Source of the DNA: Cyanobacteriota bacterium
GTDB lineage: Bacteria; Cyanobacteriota; Vampirovibrionia; LMEP-6097
Assembly (NCBI GenBank): GCA_027618255.1
Contig: JAQCFG010000007.1
Location: forward strand, 1 to 53,275
Length of the DNA stretch: 53,275 nucleotides
Direction: 5' to 3'
Shown: piece by piece, positions 24,280 to 32,474 of the stretch
Numbering within the stretch: the first letter of the stretch is position 1
How the letters are laid out: every line of letters starts with the position of its first letter
Translations under genes and position numbers: made by a program
Notes under the pieces: model-generated
The model's database searches: none
What the model was told of the DNA's origin: nothing
Seen by the model: only the letters and a program-made list of their open reading frames with translations

Positions 24280-25918
24280 ATTCCCTATTTCGTTCAATAG
24301 CAGCTTTGAGCGCCGAATCATCCACTTTAGAAACAATCTCAACCCTACCAATATTGGATTTAGGGATAATGAACCTGGTCTTGCCAGCCTCGACTTTTTT
24401 GTCGTATCTGAAGGCATCTATTAAGTCTTTAGCTTTTAGATCTTTGGGGATAGTGTAGCTAATGCCCAATTTGTCCATCAAGCCTTTGATTTGAGTCGTG
24501 TATTTTTCTTTGAAATAACCAAGCTCTTCAGAAAGATAGCAAGCTGAGATGATACCCATGGCAACAGCTTCACCATGAGAGTAGCGTTTGAACTCAGTCA
24601 GTTCTTCAATGGCATGACCAAAGGTATGACCCAAGTTGAGGTAAGCGCGGATGCCTTTTTCTTTTTCGTCTTGAGCAACAATACCTGACTTGATTCTAAG
24701 GCAGTGGTCAATAATTTCATTGAGGACATCATGATCCTTGTTAACTATGGCGTCAGCGTTATTGATGAGATGTTCAAAGAAACTATCTCCAATCAGGTGG
24801 TCCCACTCCATTCCAAGTAGCGCATATTTAACCATCTCGCCAAGTCCGGATTTGTATTCTCTTTCTGGAAGACTGCGCAAGCAGTATGAATCGATATGCA
24901 CCATATTGGGTTGATAAAAAGTACCAATAAGATTTTTGCCTTCGGGGACATTGATTGCAGTTTTGCCTCCAACAGAAGAGTCAATCATAGACAGTAATGT
25001 AGTAGGGATTTGCACGTAGTTGATCCCGCGATAATAAGTTGAAGCTGCAAAGCCCACCGTGTCACCCACGACTCCGCCACCAAGGGCTATGATGGTATCC
25101 TTGCGTTCAAAGTTGAGCGACAAGAGTTTTTGGATAATTAATTGGTAGGTGATGAAATTCTTTGCTTCCTCACCATCGGCAATTACCATGCTGTGTACTT
25201 TGTAGTCAGAGGATAGTGGCCCTTCGATTTCAGCAAGGTATTTTTTTGCGATATTGCTTTGACTGACGATTAAAATATTGGGTCCTGCTTTAAGTGAACT
25301 TAGGTCGATTTTATTGAGCTCGCGATAAAGTATTTTGTAATGATGCTCGGCACTTGGAATCATCACTTCAAACTCTTTGATCTTAGGTTTGCGGAAACCA
25401 AAGAACTTCATAATTTCTCTTGCTATGAGATTAATGGATTTATTACCAGTTTTGATTTGCAGGTGACTGTCCATATAGGCTGGCTTGCGCTCTTCCCAAA
25501 GCTTTTGCAAGGTCTCTAATTGGTCGCCACCTTTGAGTAGAGGTCTATTCTTGCGGCGTTTGACTCTATCATAAAGCTCTTGAGGGTCAGCAATCAATGT
25601 GACCAAGGACGAGTTGCGTTTGATAAGTTTGCGGTTCTCTTCATTAACAATTGCCCCACCACCAAGTGAGATAACCATATTGCTGAGCTTGCAGACTTCT
25701 TGGATAAGTTCTTGTTCTAGTTTACGAAAGTGCTTTTCGCCTTTGTCTTTGAAGATCTCATTAATGCTTTTGCCTTGACGGTTTTCTATTTCTTCATCCG
25801 TGTCGATGAATTCTTTATTCAGCACATAAGCTAAATGACGGCCAATGGTGGACTTGCCTGAACCCATTAAGCCAGTTAGCGTGATATTGCCTTTTGCATT
25901 TAGTTTTATTTTTGGCAT
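24278..25918 (-). CDS. aroKB: Bifunctional shikimate kinase / 3-dehydroquinate synthase (AroK-AroB fusion)
   Basis: The 546-residue protein joins two steps of the shikimate pathway. Residues 1-170 are shikimate kinase with P-loop GLMGSGKST, DTDEEIE, and VISLGGGAI. Residues 185-546 are dehydroquinate synthase with ADGEEAKNF, IALGGGVVGDTVGFAAS, PTTLLSMIDSSVGGKTAIN and the metal-binding HTFGHAIEE. Such AroK-AroB fusions are known in a few bacteria, for example Thermotoga. The two enzymes are not consecutive in the pathway. TAGAAT lies 12 nt before the ATG. A REP-like element begins at the stop codon. Confidence 0.95.
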   Translation of the reverse strand: MPKIKLNAKGNITLTGLMGSGKSTIGRHLAYVLNKEFIDTDEEIENRQGKSINEIFKDKGEKHFRKLEQELIQEVCKLSNMVISLGGGAIVNEENRKLIKRNSSLVTLIADPQELYDRVKRRKNRPLLKGGDQLETLQKLWEERKPAYMDSHLQIKTGNKSINLIAREIMKFFGFRKPKIKEFEVMIPSAEHHYKILYRELNKIDLSSLKAGPNILIVSQSNIAKKYLAEIEGPLSSDYKVHSMVIADGEEAKNFITYQLIIQKLLSLNFERKDTIIALGGGVVGDTVGFAASTYYRGINYVQIPTTLLSMIDSSVGGKTAINVPEGKNLIGTFYQPNMVHIDSYCLRSLPEREYKSGLGEMVKYALLGMEWDHLIGDSFFEHLINNADAIVNKDHDVLNEIIDHCLRIKSGIVAQDEKEKGIRAYLNLGHTFGHAIEELTEFKRYSHGEAVAMGIISACYLSEELGYFKEKYTTQIKGLMDKLGISYTIPKDLKAKDLIDAFRYDKKVEAGKTRFIIPKSNIGRVEIVSKVDDSALKAAIERNRE

Positions 25919-26095
25919 CTGTTAGTCAACATTCTAATACGTTCTGGGTCTAATGACCTAGGTAAATAGTTGAAATTTGATAATTTCATTGCAGTTCCTC
26001 TGGTAAGTATCCGATATTAACTAACGTGGACATTAAGTCACCGGTGGGTCTGGTACTGATGTTAAAACGAAAATACAAAGTGAGAGGAATATATC
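25919..26095. other. Gap between divergent aroKB and the HDOD gene
   Basis: The 177-bp gap contains the aroKB -10 region and a GAAATT/AATTTC stem near 25972-25987. A GAGAGGA ribosome-binding site precedes 26096. No gene is seen. Confidence 0.4.
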
Positions 26096-27004
26096 ATGTT
26101 AGAACTTAATGAAACTAAAAAAGCCTTATTTACCATAGGAGTAGGCGCCTTTGGTAAAATGTCGGAGCTTATCAAGAATACGGATTACCTTCCGCAGAAG
26201 CCTGGTTATTTTTTTAAATTATTAAAAATGGCTTACTCGGTTAATACTAAGCCAAGTGAAATGACTGAAGAAATTGGTAAGGATGCAGCTACTGTTGCTG
26301 CGGTGCTCCAAATTCCAGCAATTGAACAAAACTATAAAAACGTAAACAAAAATGATGTTGTTAATGCAATCAACAAGTTAGAAAAAGACTTTACCCAAAG
26401 CTCACTAGAAATTGATCTCGCTAAAAAATATCATAATGCAGTAGCTCAGAGACTAGAGTCTGTTGATTTAAAAGAATCATGGAGACTTTCTATTAGAGCT
26501 GCAATAATTGCAAAAGCAATCGCAAAATGGGTTGATTATAAAGATGCAGAACAAGCTTTCTTTGCGGCTTTGCTTGCAGATATTCCATCAATAGTACTTT
26601 CTATTAATGATCCAGAATCTCAAGAAAAAATTCAAGACAAGATTGATAAGGGATTGAGTAATGTTGAAGCTGAAATGGTTGTGCTAGGTTTTGATCATAG
26701 AGAATTTGGTGCAAAACTATTTAAGTATTTTTCTGTGCCTTCTTCGGTTATTGATGTTGTACAAAGTGGTTACAACTCAGAGAAGGTGAGAACTCAGAAT
26801 ATTCAACTTACCAAAATTGCCAACTTTGCAAAATTTCTTGCCAAGTGTTTTTCTGATAAAACTCAAAGTCCATCAAGTATCTGGACTGATTCTCAAGCCT
26901 CTATTGAGGGTCTTGGGCTCAAATTGAGTACTGAAGAGTGGGGCAATAAGATTAGTTTACTGTTTGTTAAATCATTAGAGTTTGAGATGTCTGTTACACA
27001 TTAA
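26096..27004 (+). CDS. HDOD-like signalling protein
   Basis: The 302-residue protein resembles HDOD domains, helical relatives of HD phosphohydrolases that lack the metal site. The best match is ALLADIPSIVL followed by VEAEMVVLGFDHREFGAKL and FKYFSVPSSVIDVVQ, typical of the second half of HDOD. The N-terminal 90 residues are less clear. HDOD proteins often act in c-di-GMP, motility or stress signalling. GAGAGGA precedes the ATG, so it is translated from a normal leader. The phosphohexomutase follows but has its own -10 box. Confidence 0.7.
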   Translation: MLELNETKKALFTIGVGAFGKMSELIKNTDYLPQKPGYFFKLLKMAYSVNTKPSEMTEEIGKDAATVAAVLQIPAIEQNYKNVNKNDVVNAINKLEKDFTQSSLEIDLAKKYHNAVAQRLESVDLKESWRLSIRAAIIAKAIAKWVDYKDAEQAFFAALLADIPSIVLSINDPESQEKIQDKIDKGLSNVEAEMVVLGFDHREFGAKLFKYFSVPSSVIDVVQSGYNSEKVRTQNIQLTKIANFAKFLAKCFSDKTQSPSSIWTDSQASIEGLGLKLSTEEWGNKISLLFVKSLEFEMSVTH

Positions 27005-27032
27005 TTCAGCAGCTAGGTAAGTGGGCTCATGC

Positions 27033-27038
27033 TAAAAT
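27033..27038 (+). promoter_or_regulatory. -10 box TAAAAT of the phosphohexomutase
   Basis: TAAAAT ends 7 nt before the ATG at 27046. Confidence 0.5.
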
Positions 27039-27045
27039 ACAAGGT

Positions 27046-28497
27046 ATGTCGTTTTTTTCTACCCCTTCGCAGCTTCATGAGATTAAATTTGGTACTGATG
27101 GCTGGCGAGCCCTTATTGCCAAGGAATTTACCTATGCTAATTTGGAGATCTTCCTTAATGGTCTTGCGCTTTATTTACTTGAGAACTATGGTACTGAGAA
27201 ACCACTCTTGATTGGTTATGATGCAAGATTGCTCGCTGACAAGTTTGCTCAGTTTGCCATTGATAAAATCACTTCATGGGGTATTGAGGTTAGGTATATA
27301 GATCACCCTGTTCCAACTCCGGTGATTGCTTTTGCAGCCAAAGAGAATAATTCGTGCGGGGCGTTGATTTTCACTGCCAGCCACAACCCCCCTGAGTACA
27401 TGGGTATTAAATATATTCCTGAATATGCTGGCCCTTCATCTAAAGCAATTACTGACAAGATTTTAGACAAGATTGATATTGCAGTAAGAGGTGAATTTAC
27501 TAATAATGCAGTAACTGCCAAGTCTGAATTAATAGAAGTACGCGAGTCGTATTTTGAGCATATTCGTTCGATAATCGATTTTGGCACTATCCAAAAAGCC
27601 AATCAAAAGCAACAAACCAAGCTCGTTTATGACCCGCTTTTTGGTTGTGGTAGAAATTACACTAATAAGTTATTGGAAGAATTGGGTTTTGATTTGATTA
27701 CCATACATGATATTAGAGATCCCAGCTTTGGCGGCTCTATGCCAGATCCAAGTGAACCACAATTGCAAGAATTGCGTCAAACTATCTTAGATTCTAAGTC
27801 TGACTTGGGCGCTGCCAATGACGGTGACGCAGATCGTTTTGCTTTTATGGATGAGACCGGTGCTTTTTACCCAGCCAATAAAACCGTCTCAATTATTCTC
27901 AAATATCTTTTAGAGTACCGTGGCTATAGAGGTGTAATCGCTCGTACTGTTGCAACAACTCATTTGCTTGATGATATCGCTCGCAAGTTTGACTTAAATA
28001 CAATTGAGACAGCAGTTGGTTTCAAGTGGCTTTGTGAAGTAATGTTGGATCAAGATACTGTGATTGCGGCAGAAGAATCCGGTGGCATGAGTATACTTGG
28101 TCATATCCCAGAGAAAGACGGAGTCTTAGCGATTGTCTTGATGGCTGAAGTGCTTGCTGTTACCGGCAAGAAACTATCAGTGCTTTGGCAAGAGGTGCAG
28201 GATTTTGTTGGCAAGAATTATTTCTACAATAGATTAGATTTGCACCTGGAAGGTCAAGCAAAGGATGATTTTATGGCTTTGTTTAATGATGACCTGAACA
28301 ATATTGGTGATTTTGAAGTGAAACTAATTGATAGAACTGAAGGCGCCAAGGTCTACCTTGATGATGGTTCTTGGTTCCTGGCGCGTCCTAGTGGTACTGA
28401 AGCTATGTGTAGGGTCTATTTTGAAGGGAATGATAAGGGGCAATTGGATAAGCTGGTTGCTGCTGTAAGTCAATTGGTGGAGACAAGTGATGCTTAA
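27046..28497 (+). CDS. Phosphoglucomutase/phosphomannomutase family protein
   Basis: The 483-residue alpha-D-phosphohexomutase moves phosphate between C1 and C6 of a hexose. It has the phosphoserine loop FTASHNPPEYMG, the metal-binding loop NDGDADRF, the sugar loop EESGGMS and the phosphate-binding loop RPSGTEAM. The N-terminus (EIKFGTDGWRA) is typical. Whether glucose, mannose or glucosamine phosphate is the substrate cannot be read from the sequence. It overlaps the radical SAM gene by 11 bp. Confidence 0.93.
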   Translation: MSFFSTPSQLHEIKFGTDGWRALIAKEFTYANLEIFLNGLALYLLENYGTEKPLLIGYDARLLADKFAQFAIDKITSWGIEVRYIDHPVPTPVIAFAAKENNSCGALIFTASHNPPEYMGIKYIPEYAGPSSKAITDKILDKIDIAVRGEFTNNAVTAKSELIEVRESYFEHIRSIIDFGTIQKANQKQQTKLVYDPLFGCGRNYTNKLLEELGFDLITIHDIRDPSFGGSMPDPSEPQLQELRQTILDSKSDLGAANDGDADRFAFMDETGAFYPANKTVSIILKYLLEYRGYRGVIARTVATTHLLDDIARKFDLNTIETAVGFKWLCEVMLDQDTVIAAEESGGMSILGHIPEKDGVLAIVLMAEVLAVTGKKLSVLWQEVQDFVGKNYFYNRLDLHLEGQAKDDFMALFNDDLNNIGDFEVKLIDRTEGAKVYLDDGSWFLARPSGTEAMCRVYFEGNDKGQLDKLVAAVSQLVETSDA

Positions 28498-29689
28498 AAC
28501 CGCCAACCCTATTTTAAATAAAGCCCTTGATGGCAAGCGCATTTCTGAAGATGAAGCTCTTGAGCTTTTTGACAAAGCAACAGCCCTGGATCTTGCCTAT
28601 GTTGCTAATGAATTGCGTTTGCGCAAGCATCCTGACAGTGAGCCAACAACCTATGTGGTTCAACGCAATGTTAATTACTCCAATGTTTGTACAGCAAGAT
28701 GTAGTTTCTGTGCGTTTTATGCGCCTCCAGGTGATGAGGTGGCTGGCTTTCCTGGAGCTTATGTCTTAGATTATGAGACTGAGTTGAAGCCTAAAATAGC
28801 AGAACTTGTTGCAATTAACGGCACAGAGATTCTTCTGCAAGGTGGTCACAACCCGGCTTTGGGTTTAGATTACTATACTGATTTATTTACCAAGATCAAA
28901 CGAGATTTTCCTGGTGTGACTTTGCACGCACTTAGCCCGGCTGAGATTGTGCATATCACAGAGAAAAGAATTACTCCTGTTGATATTTACGGAGATGGTA
29001 CCAATCGATCTATAATTCATGAACCTAGTCTTGAACAGATCAAAGAAGTCTTGATTGAATTACAAAAAGCTGGAATGGATTCATTACCTGGTGCAGGTGC
29101 AGAGATCTTGGTTGAGTCGGTGCGCAAAATTATTGCGCCTCTTAAAATCACTACACAGGTTTGGCTTGATGTTATGGAGCTTGCTCATAGTCTGGGTATG
29201 CGCTCGTCAGCGACTATGATGTACGGGCATGTTGAGACTTATGCTGATAGAGTTGAGCATATGCGAGTCTTGCGTGACTTGCAAGATAGGACTCATGGTT
29301 TCACAGCTTTTGTTAATTGGAACTTTCAGGCTGGTGAAACTCCGCTTGCTAAAATCATGACGAGCCTAGAGAAGCAAGGCAAGCTACCTGCTTATAATAA
29401 AAACTCATCGGGTGATGATTATTTACGCACAACTGCTATTGCAAGAATTTATTTAGACAATATCGATAATTTTCAGGCGAGTTGGGTAACTCAGGGACAT
29501 CAACTCGGTCAAGCCTCTCTTGCCTTTGGTTGCAATGATCTTGGTGGCAATATGATGGAAGAGAATGTAGTTTCTGCAGCCAATACCACTCATCATGCCA
29601 ATGTCCAAGAGATGATTTACTATATTGAGGCGACTGGTAGGGAAGCGGCGCAACGCAATACACAGTATGAGTTAATTGCGGGTAATTAA
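28487..29689 (+). CDS. mqnC: MqnC-like radical SAM enzyme (futalosine pathway family)
   Basis: The 400-residue protein belongs to the MqnC/MqnE/CofH radical SAM group. NYSNVCTARCSFCAFY carries the CxxxCxxC [4Fe-4S] site. LLQGGHNPALGLDYYTDLF, HALSPAEIVH, SLPGAGAEILVESVR, RSSATMMYGHVE and the C-terminal ASWVTQGHQLGQ and GCNDLGG segments fit cyclic dehypoxanthinyl-futalosine synthase best. This suggests menaquinone is made by the futalosine route, which ordinary cyanobacteria do not use. It overlaps the phosphohexomutase gene by 11 bp. MqnE or a CofH-type function cannot be fully excluded. Confidence 0.8.
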   Translation: MMLKTANPILNKALDGKRISEDEALELFDKATALDLAYVANELRLRKHPDSEPTTYVVQRNVNYSNVCTARCSFCAFYAPPGDEVAGFPGAYVLDYETELKPKIAELVAINGTEILLQGGHNPALGLDYYTDLFTKIKRDFPGVTLHALSPAEIVHITEKRITPVDIYGDGTNRSIIHEPSLEQIKEVLIELQKAGMDSLPGAGAEILVESVRKIIAPLKITTQVWLDVMELAHSLGMRSSATMMYGHVETYADRVEHMRVLRDLQDRTHGFTAFVNWNFQAGETPLAKIMTSLEKQGKLPAYNKNSSGDDYLRTTAIARIYLDNIDNFQASWVTQGHQLGQASLAFGCNDLGGNMMEENVVSAANTTHHANVQEMIYYIEATGREAAQRNTQYELIAGN

Positions 29690-29700
29690 TTTTACCTCAA

Positions 29701-29729
29701 TTGACAAACCAACAAAATTTAACTACTTT
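29701..29729 (+). promoter_or_regulatory. Promoter of the structured RNA
   Basis: A consensus -35 TTGACA (29701-29706) and a TACTTT -10 (29724-29729) are separated by 17 bp. They place the transcription start near 29736, at the first bases of the long outer helix. It is the best -35 box noticed in the window. Confidence 0.6.
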
Positions 29730-29732
29730 TTC

Positions 29733-29882
29733 GTCAAGGAGTCAAAGCTCTTTCGTTATCGGACCGTAGCCATGAGGGGTTTTTATGTGTTTTTGCTTTG
29801 CAAAAACGTCGGAGACCTCAACCCGAATACCTCAAGAGCTTTGCACTCCCTGACTAATCATCTTAGTTAAAACAAATTAGTC
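29733..29882 (+). ncRNA. Structured small RNA (possibly 6S-like)
   Basis: The ends GTCAAGGAGTCAAAGCTCTT (29733-29752) and AAGAGCTTTGCACTCCCTGAC (29834-29854) form a helix of about 19 bp with one mismatch and one bulge. The interior holds a perfect GTTTTTGC/GCAAAAAC hairpin and GAGG/CCTC and GGTT/AACC pairings. A GACTAAT/ATTAGTC stem (29852-29882) could end the transcript. The RNA has its own TTGACA promoter. thrC has a separate -10 box, so this is not simply a thrC leader. A long rod with a central open region recalls 6S RNA, but it is short for 6S and I cannot confirm the family. Confidence 0.55.
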
Positions 29883-29930
29883 ATCTTTGCAGAGTTCAAT
29901 CTCGCTATTTTTACATAGCGGCTTCGCTGC

Positions 29931-29936
29931 TATAAT
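29931..29936 (+). promoter_or_regulatory. -10 box TATAAT of thrC
   Basis: A perfect TATAAT ends 6 nt before the ATG at 29943, predicting a leaderless mRNA. Confidence 0.65.
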
Positions 29937-29942
29937 TAAGCT

Positions 29943-31019
29943 ATGGCTTACCAAGGCACTATACAAAAGTATTCCAAATATCTTTCAGTAAACGAAAGCA
30001 CCCCAATAATTTCTATTCAAGAAGGCAATACTCCTTTGGTGCCGGCACCGCACATTGCTGGGCTAACAGGAGTCAAGGATCTTAAAGTCTATCTCAAAAT
30101 AGAAGGACTGAATCCGACTGGTTCATTTAAAGATCGTGGTATGACAATGGCTGTGACCAAAGCAGTTGAGAAGGGTGCAACTAGAATTATTTGTGCGAGT
30201 ACCGGCAATACTTCAGCGTCAGCAGCAGCTTTTGCAGCAAGAGCAAGGGGCTTGGGTTATCCAATGGAATGTTTTGTGATTATCCCGGCTGGCTATGTTG
30301 CTCTTGGCAAGCTCTCTCAAGCAATGATTTATGGCGCCAAGGTAATTCAGATAGAGGGCAACTTTGATGTGGCACTTGATATTGTCAAAGACCTTTGTGA
30401 TAAGTATCCAATTGAACTTGTGAATTCACTTAATCCGTATCGTATTGAAGGACAAAAAACCTCAGCCTATGAGATTTGTGATGAGCTTGGGGACGCGCCT
30501 GACTATCTTTGTATCCCTGTTGGTAACGCTGGCAATATCACTGCTTACTGGGCAGGATTTTCTGATTATAAAAAAGCTCACAAGAAGCCTAAGATGTATG
30601 GCTTTCAAGCAGCTGGCGCTGCGCCAATAGTTGACGGAGCAGTTGTGGCAAATCCAGAGACAATCGGAACAGCGATTCGTATTGGTAATCCAGCTAGCTG
30701 GAAGCAAGCTGAGGCTGCTAGAGATCAAAGTGGTGGCTTGATAGACAAGGTAACTGACGATGAGATGCTGGCTGCTTACCGTGTGATTCACAGCTCTGAG
30801 GGTTATGCCTGCGAACCGGCGTCAGCCGCTAGTGTTGCTGGATTAATCAAAGCTGCCAAAGCTGGCAAGATTGAACCTGGCTCTACAGTGGTTTGCGTGC
30901 TAACTGGTAACGGTTTGAAAGATCCCAAAGTAGCAATGGAGCAGTCAGATATGGCTAGTGCTGAGAAGATTTATAAGTCAGAGATTAAGGATGTTGCTAA
31001 AGCGCTTGGATTGAGTTAA
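29943..31019 (+). CDS. thrC: Threonine synthase
   Basis: This PLP enzyme converts O-phosphohomoserine to threonine. The 358-residue protein has EGNTPLVPAPHI, the PLP lysine motif GSFKDRGMTMAV, CASTGNTSASAAAFAARA, SLNPYRIEGQKT and PVGNAGNITAYW, with C-terminal TGNGLKDP. Length and motifs fit the short plant/archaeal-like bacterial form. It is transcribed alone from a promoter 6 nt before the ATG. A 26-bp palindrome begins at its stop codon. Confidence 0.97.
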   Translation: MAYQGTIQKYSKYLSVNESTPIISIQEGNTPLVPAPHIAGLTGVKDLKVYLKIEGLNPTGSFKDRGMTMAVTKAVEKGATRIICASTGNTSASAAAFAARARGLGYPMECFVIIPAGYVALGKLSQAMIYGAKVIQIEGNFDVALDIVKDLCDKYPIELVNSLNPYRIEGQKTSAYEICDELGDAPDYLCIPVGNAGNITAYWAGFSDYKKAHKKPKMYGFQAAGAAPIVDGAVVANPETIGTAIRIGNPASWKQAEAARDQSGGLIDKVTDDEMLAAYRVIHSSEGYACEPASAASVAGLIKAAKAGKIEPGSTVVCVLTGNGLKDPKVAMEQSDMASAEKIYKSEIKDVAKALGLS

Positions 31020-31042
31020 TTTTTGACTTAAGTCAAAAATTA
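31017..31042. terminator. 26-bp palindrome at the thrC stop codon
   Basis: A perfect palindrome with core TTTTTGACTTAAGTCAAAAA starts at the TAA stop codon. The same 22-bp core occurs at 49091-49112 and 51568-51593, each time exactly at a stop codon. It can form a stem with a TTAA loop and A/T-rich flanks on both strands, so a bidirectional terminator is likely; a protein site is the alternative. Confidence 0.65.
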
Positions 31043-31047
31043 GGAGG

Positions 31048-31389
31048 TTAACCTGCTTCTACAGTAGCAGGTTGTATATGGATATCTCTTCTTCTTGTTG
31101 TTCTTTCCGTGTTTGTCTCTGTTAAAGATTTTGGTTTTTCGGTTGGAACGGTTGGAAACTGACGTTCCATTTCTTCTAAAGCATAATCCATTAATCCATC
31201 AGATTGATAAGGTCGATGAAGATCGTCTAGATCAACTGGTCCTCTTCTTGATTCAATTATGTTTGTTGGTTGCCATGGTTCTATTTTTGCAATCTGTGCC
31301 TTGGTAACATTAACACCGTCATCCGTTAACTCTTTAAAGGACAAATAGACTGGTTTTGGTGGTATTGGTGGTATTGGGTTTGCTTTCAT
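31048..31389 (-). CDS. Unknown small Pro/Thr-rich protein
   Basis: The 113-residue protein is not recognised. It opens with a Pro-rich stretch (NPIPPIPPKPVYLSF) and ends with Thr/Arg-rich sequence (ERTTRRRD). It has no signal peptide or membrane segment and is probably partly disordered. It is the last of three minus-strand orphan genes between thrC and uppP, 12 bp behind the previous one. No good ribosome-binding site is seen. Confidence 0.5.
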   Translation of the reverse strand: MKANPIPPIPPKPVYLSFKELTDDGVNVTKAQIAKIEPWQPTNIIESRRGPVDLDDLHRPYQSDGLMDYALEEMERQFPTVPTEKPKSLTETNTERTTRRRDIHIQPATVEAG

Positions 31390-31401
31390 GATGTTTAATT
31401 A

Positions 31402-31755
31402 TTAGCCATTTGCTCTTTCAAATGAAGGTCTAGTGTCTTTATGATCTTCGCGAGGTTTTCTTGTAATACTATTTGCAAATCTTGCAAGGCTCTCTAATTC
31501 TTCTCTTCGTTGTTGTGCCTCTGCTTCTGCTTTTGCTTCTCTATACTCTTGAATAAATAGTCTGGGTTTCTGTGTGACAGGTCTTTCACTACTTGTTTCA
31601 TTGAATTTTGGAGGGGTTGTTCTTTCAGCTGTAGTTATAATTACTTTTTGTTTAACTGGTGGATTACCATATACTAGATTTGAAACAGGCTCATTAGCAG
31701 CGGTTGCTTTAGGTCTTTCCTTTTGTTTTGCTGCACTGGGTACTATGCTAATCAT
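31402..31755 (-). CDS. Unknown small charged protein
   Basis: The product has 117 residues from the ATG at 31755 (a TTG two codons upstream is the alternative). It is rich in Pro, Thr, Lys, Arg and Glu. A coiled-coil-like helix (YREAKAEAEAQQRREELESL) lies about 70-92. No enzyme motif is present. It sits between two other orphan genes on the same strand and resembles them in composition, which suggests a cassette of linked function or common origin. Confidence 0.45.
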   Translation of the reverse strand: MISIVPSAAKQKERPKATAANEPVSNLVYGNPPVKQKVIITTAERTTPPKFNETSSERPVTQKPRLFIQEYREAKAEAEAQQRREELESLARFANSITRKPREDHKDTRPSFERANG

Positions 31756-31837
31756 AAACAATGATAATAACCTATTCGGTAAATACTCAATGTTAAGTAT
31801 TTGTAAATATAGATTGGCTTAATTATTTAGTTTGTTC

Positions 31838-32452
31838 TTAGTTTTCTGGATTGCTCGGCTCTGCATATAGTGAGTATTGTTTTTGACCAGAGCTGATATG
31901 GCTTTCAAATAGACTACCATCTGGTTTAATGAGTACGACAATGGTAAACTTGGGTTCTCCATGATGGTCAGTCTGATCCATTCGACTAAAGGTCATTCCT
32001 ATGTAATCATCATCACCTGCAAGAGGTTCTGTGATTACTCCTGTTGCAGTTGAGTATATATGAGCTTTGTCTTGTTGGGTTTTAGCTTTACTTTGTGTCT
32101 TAGGAGTTAAGGGTTTGGGAGTATGCTCTTCTTCAATTACATTAGCGACTTGATAAGAATATTGTTCAAAATATTCGTCGAGTTTAAGTTTTTGCCAAGG
32201 ACTGAGAGGAGTTTTTACTGGTGGTAATGTATCTAAGAAACGTTGCCCTTCTGCAATTAGCTGAGATTTTTTATGATTTAGAACTTGTTGTTTAGTTAGT
32301 TTTTGGGAGAGTTGATGAAGGGAGTTAGTTGATGATCTTCCACTTCCGCCTGTTCTGCTTTTGCCACCATCTTCTGGAGGGACATTGAGAGTCCTGTTGA
32401 AGACTGGTCTTCTGGAAATCTTTGCGATTTGATCTGGAATTAGATCTGGCAT
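31838..32452 (-). CDS. Unknown protein with disordered N-terminus
   Basis: The 204-residue protein starts at ATG 32452; a longer frame to 32497 would run into uppP. The first half is Ser/Gly/Lys/Gln-rich (GGKSRTGGSGRSSTNS). The C-terminal part (KFTIVVLIKPDGSLFESHIS) looks like a small beta fold. It follows the uppP stop by 22 bp. With the two downstream genes it forms an orphan cassette. Function unknown. Confidence 0.5.
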   Translation of the reverse strand: MPDLIPDQIAKISRRPVFNRTLNVPPEDGGKSRTGGSGRSSTNSLHQLSQKLTKQQVLNHKKSQLIAEGQRFLDTLPPVKTPLSPWQKLKLDEYFEQYSYQVANVIEEEHTPKPLTPKTQSKAKTQQDKAHIYSTATGVITEPLAGDDDYIGMTFSRMDQTDHHGEPKFTIVVLIKPDGSLFESHISSGQKQYSLYAEPSNPEN

Positions 32453-32474
32453 TATTGTGATAATAACACAAATC

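Noticed and set aside
29733-29882. Calling the RNA upstream of thrC a threonine or other riboswitch
   Set aside because: No known riboswitch consensus was recognised, and thrC has its own -10 box downstream of the structure.
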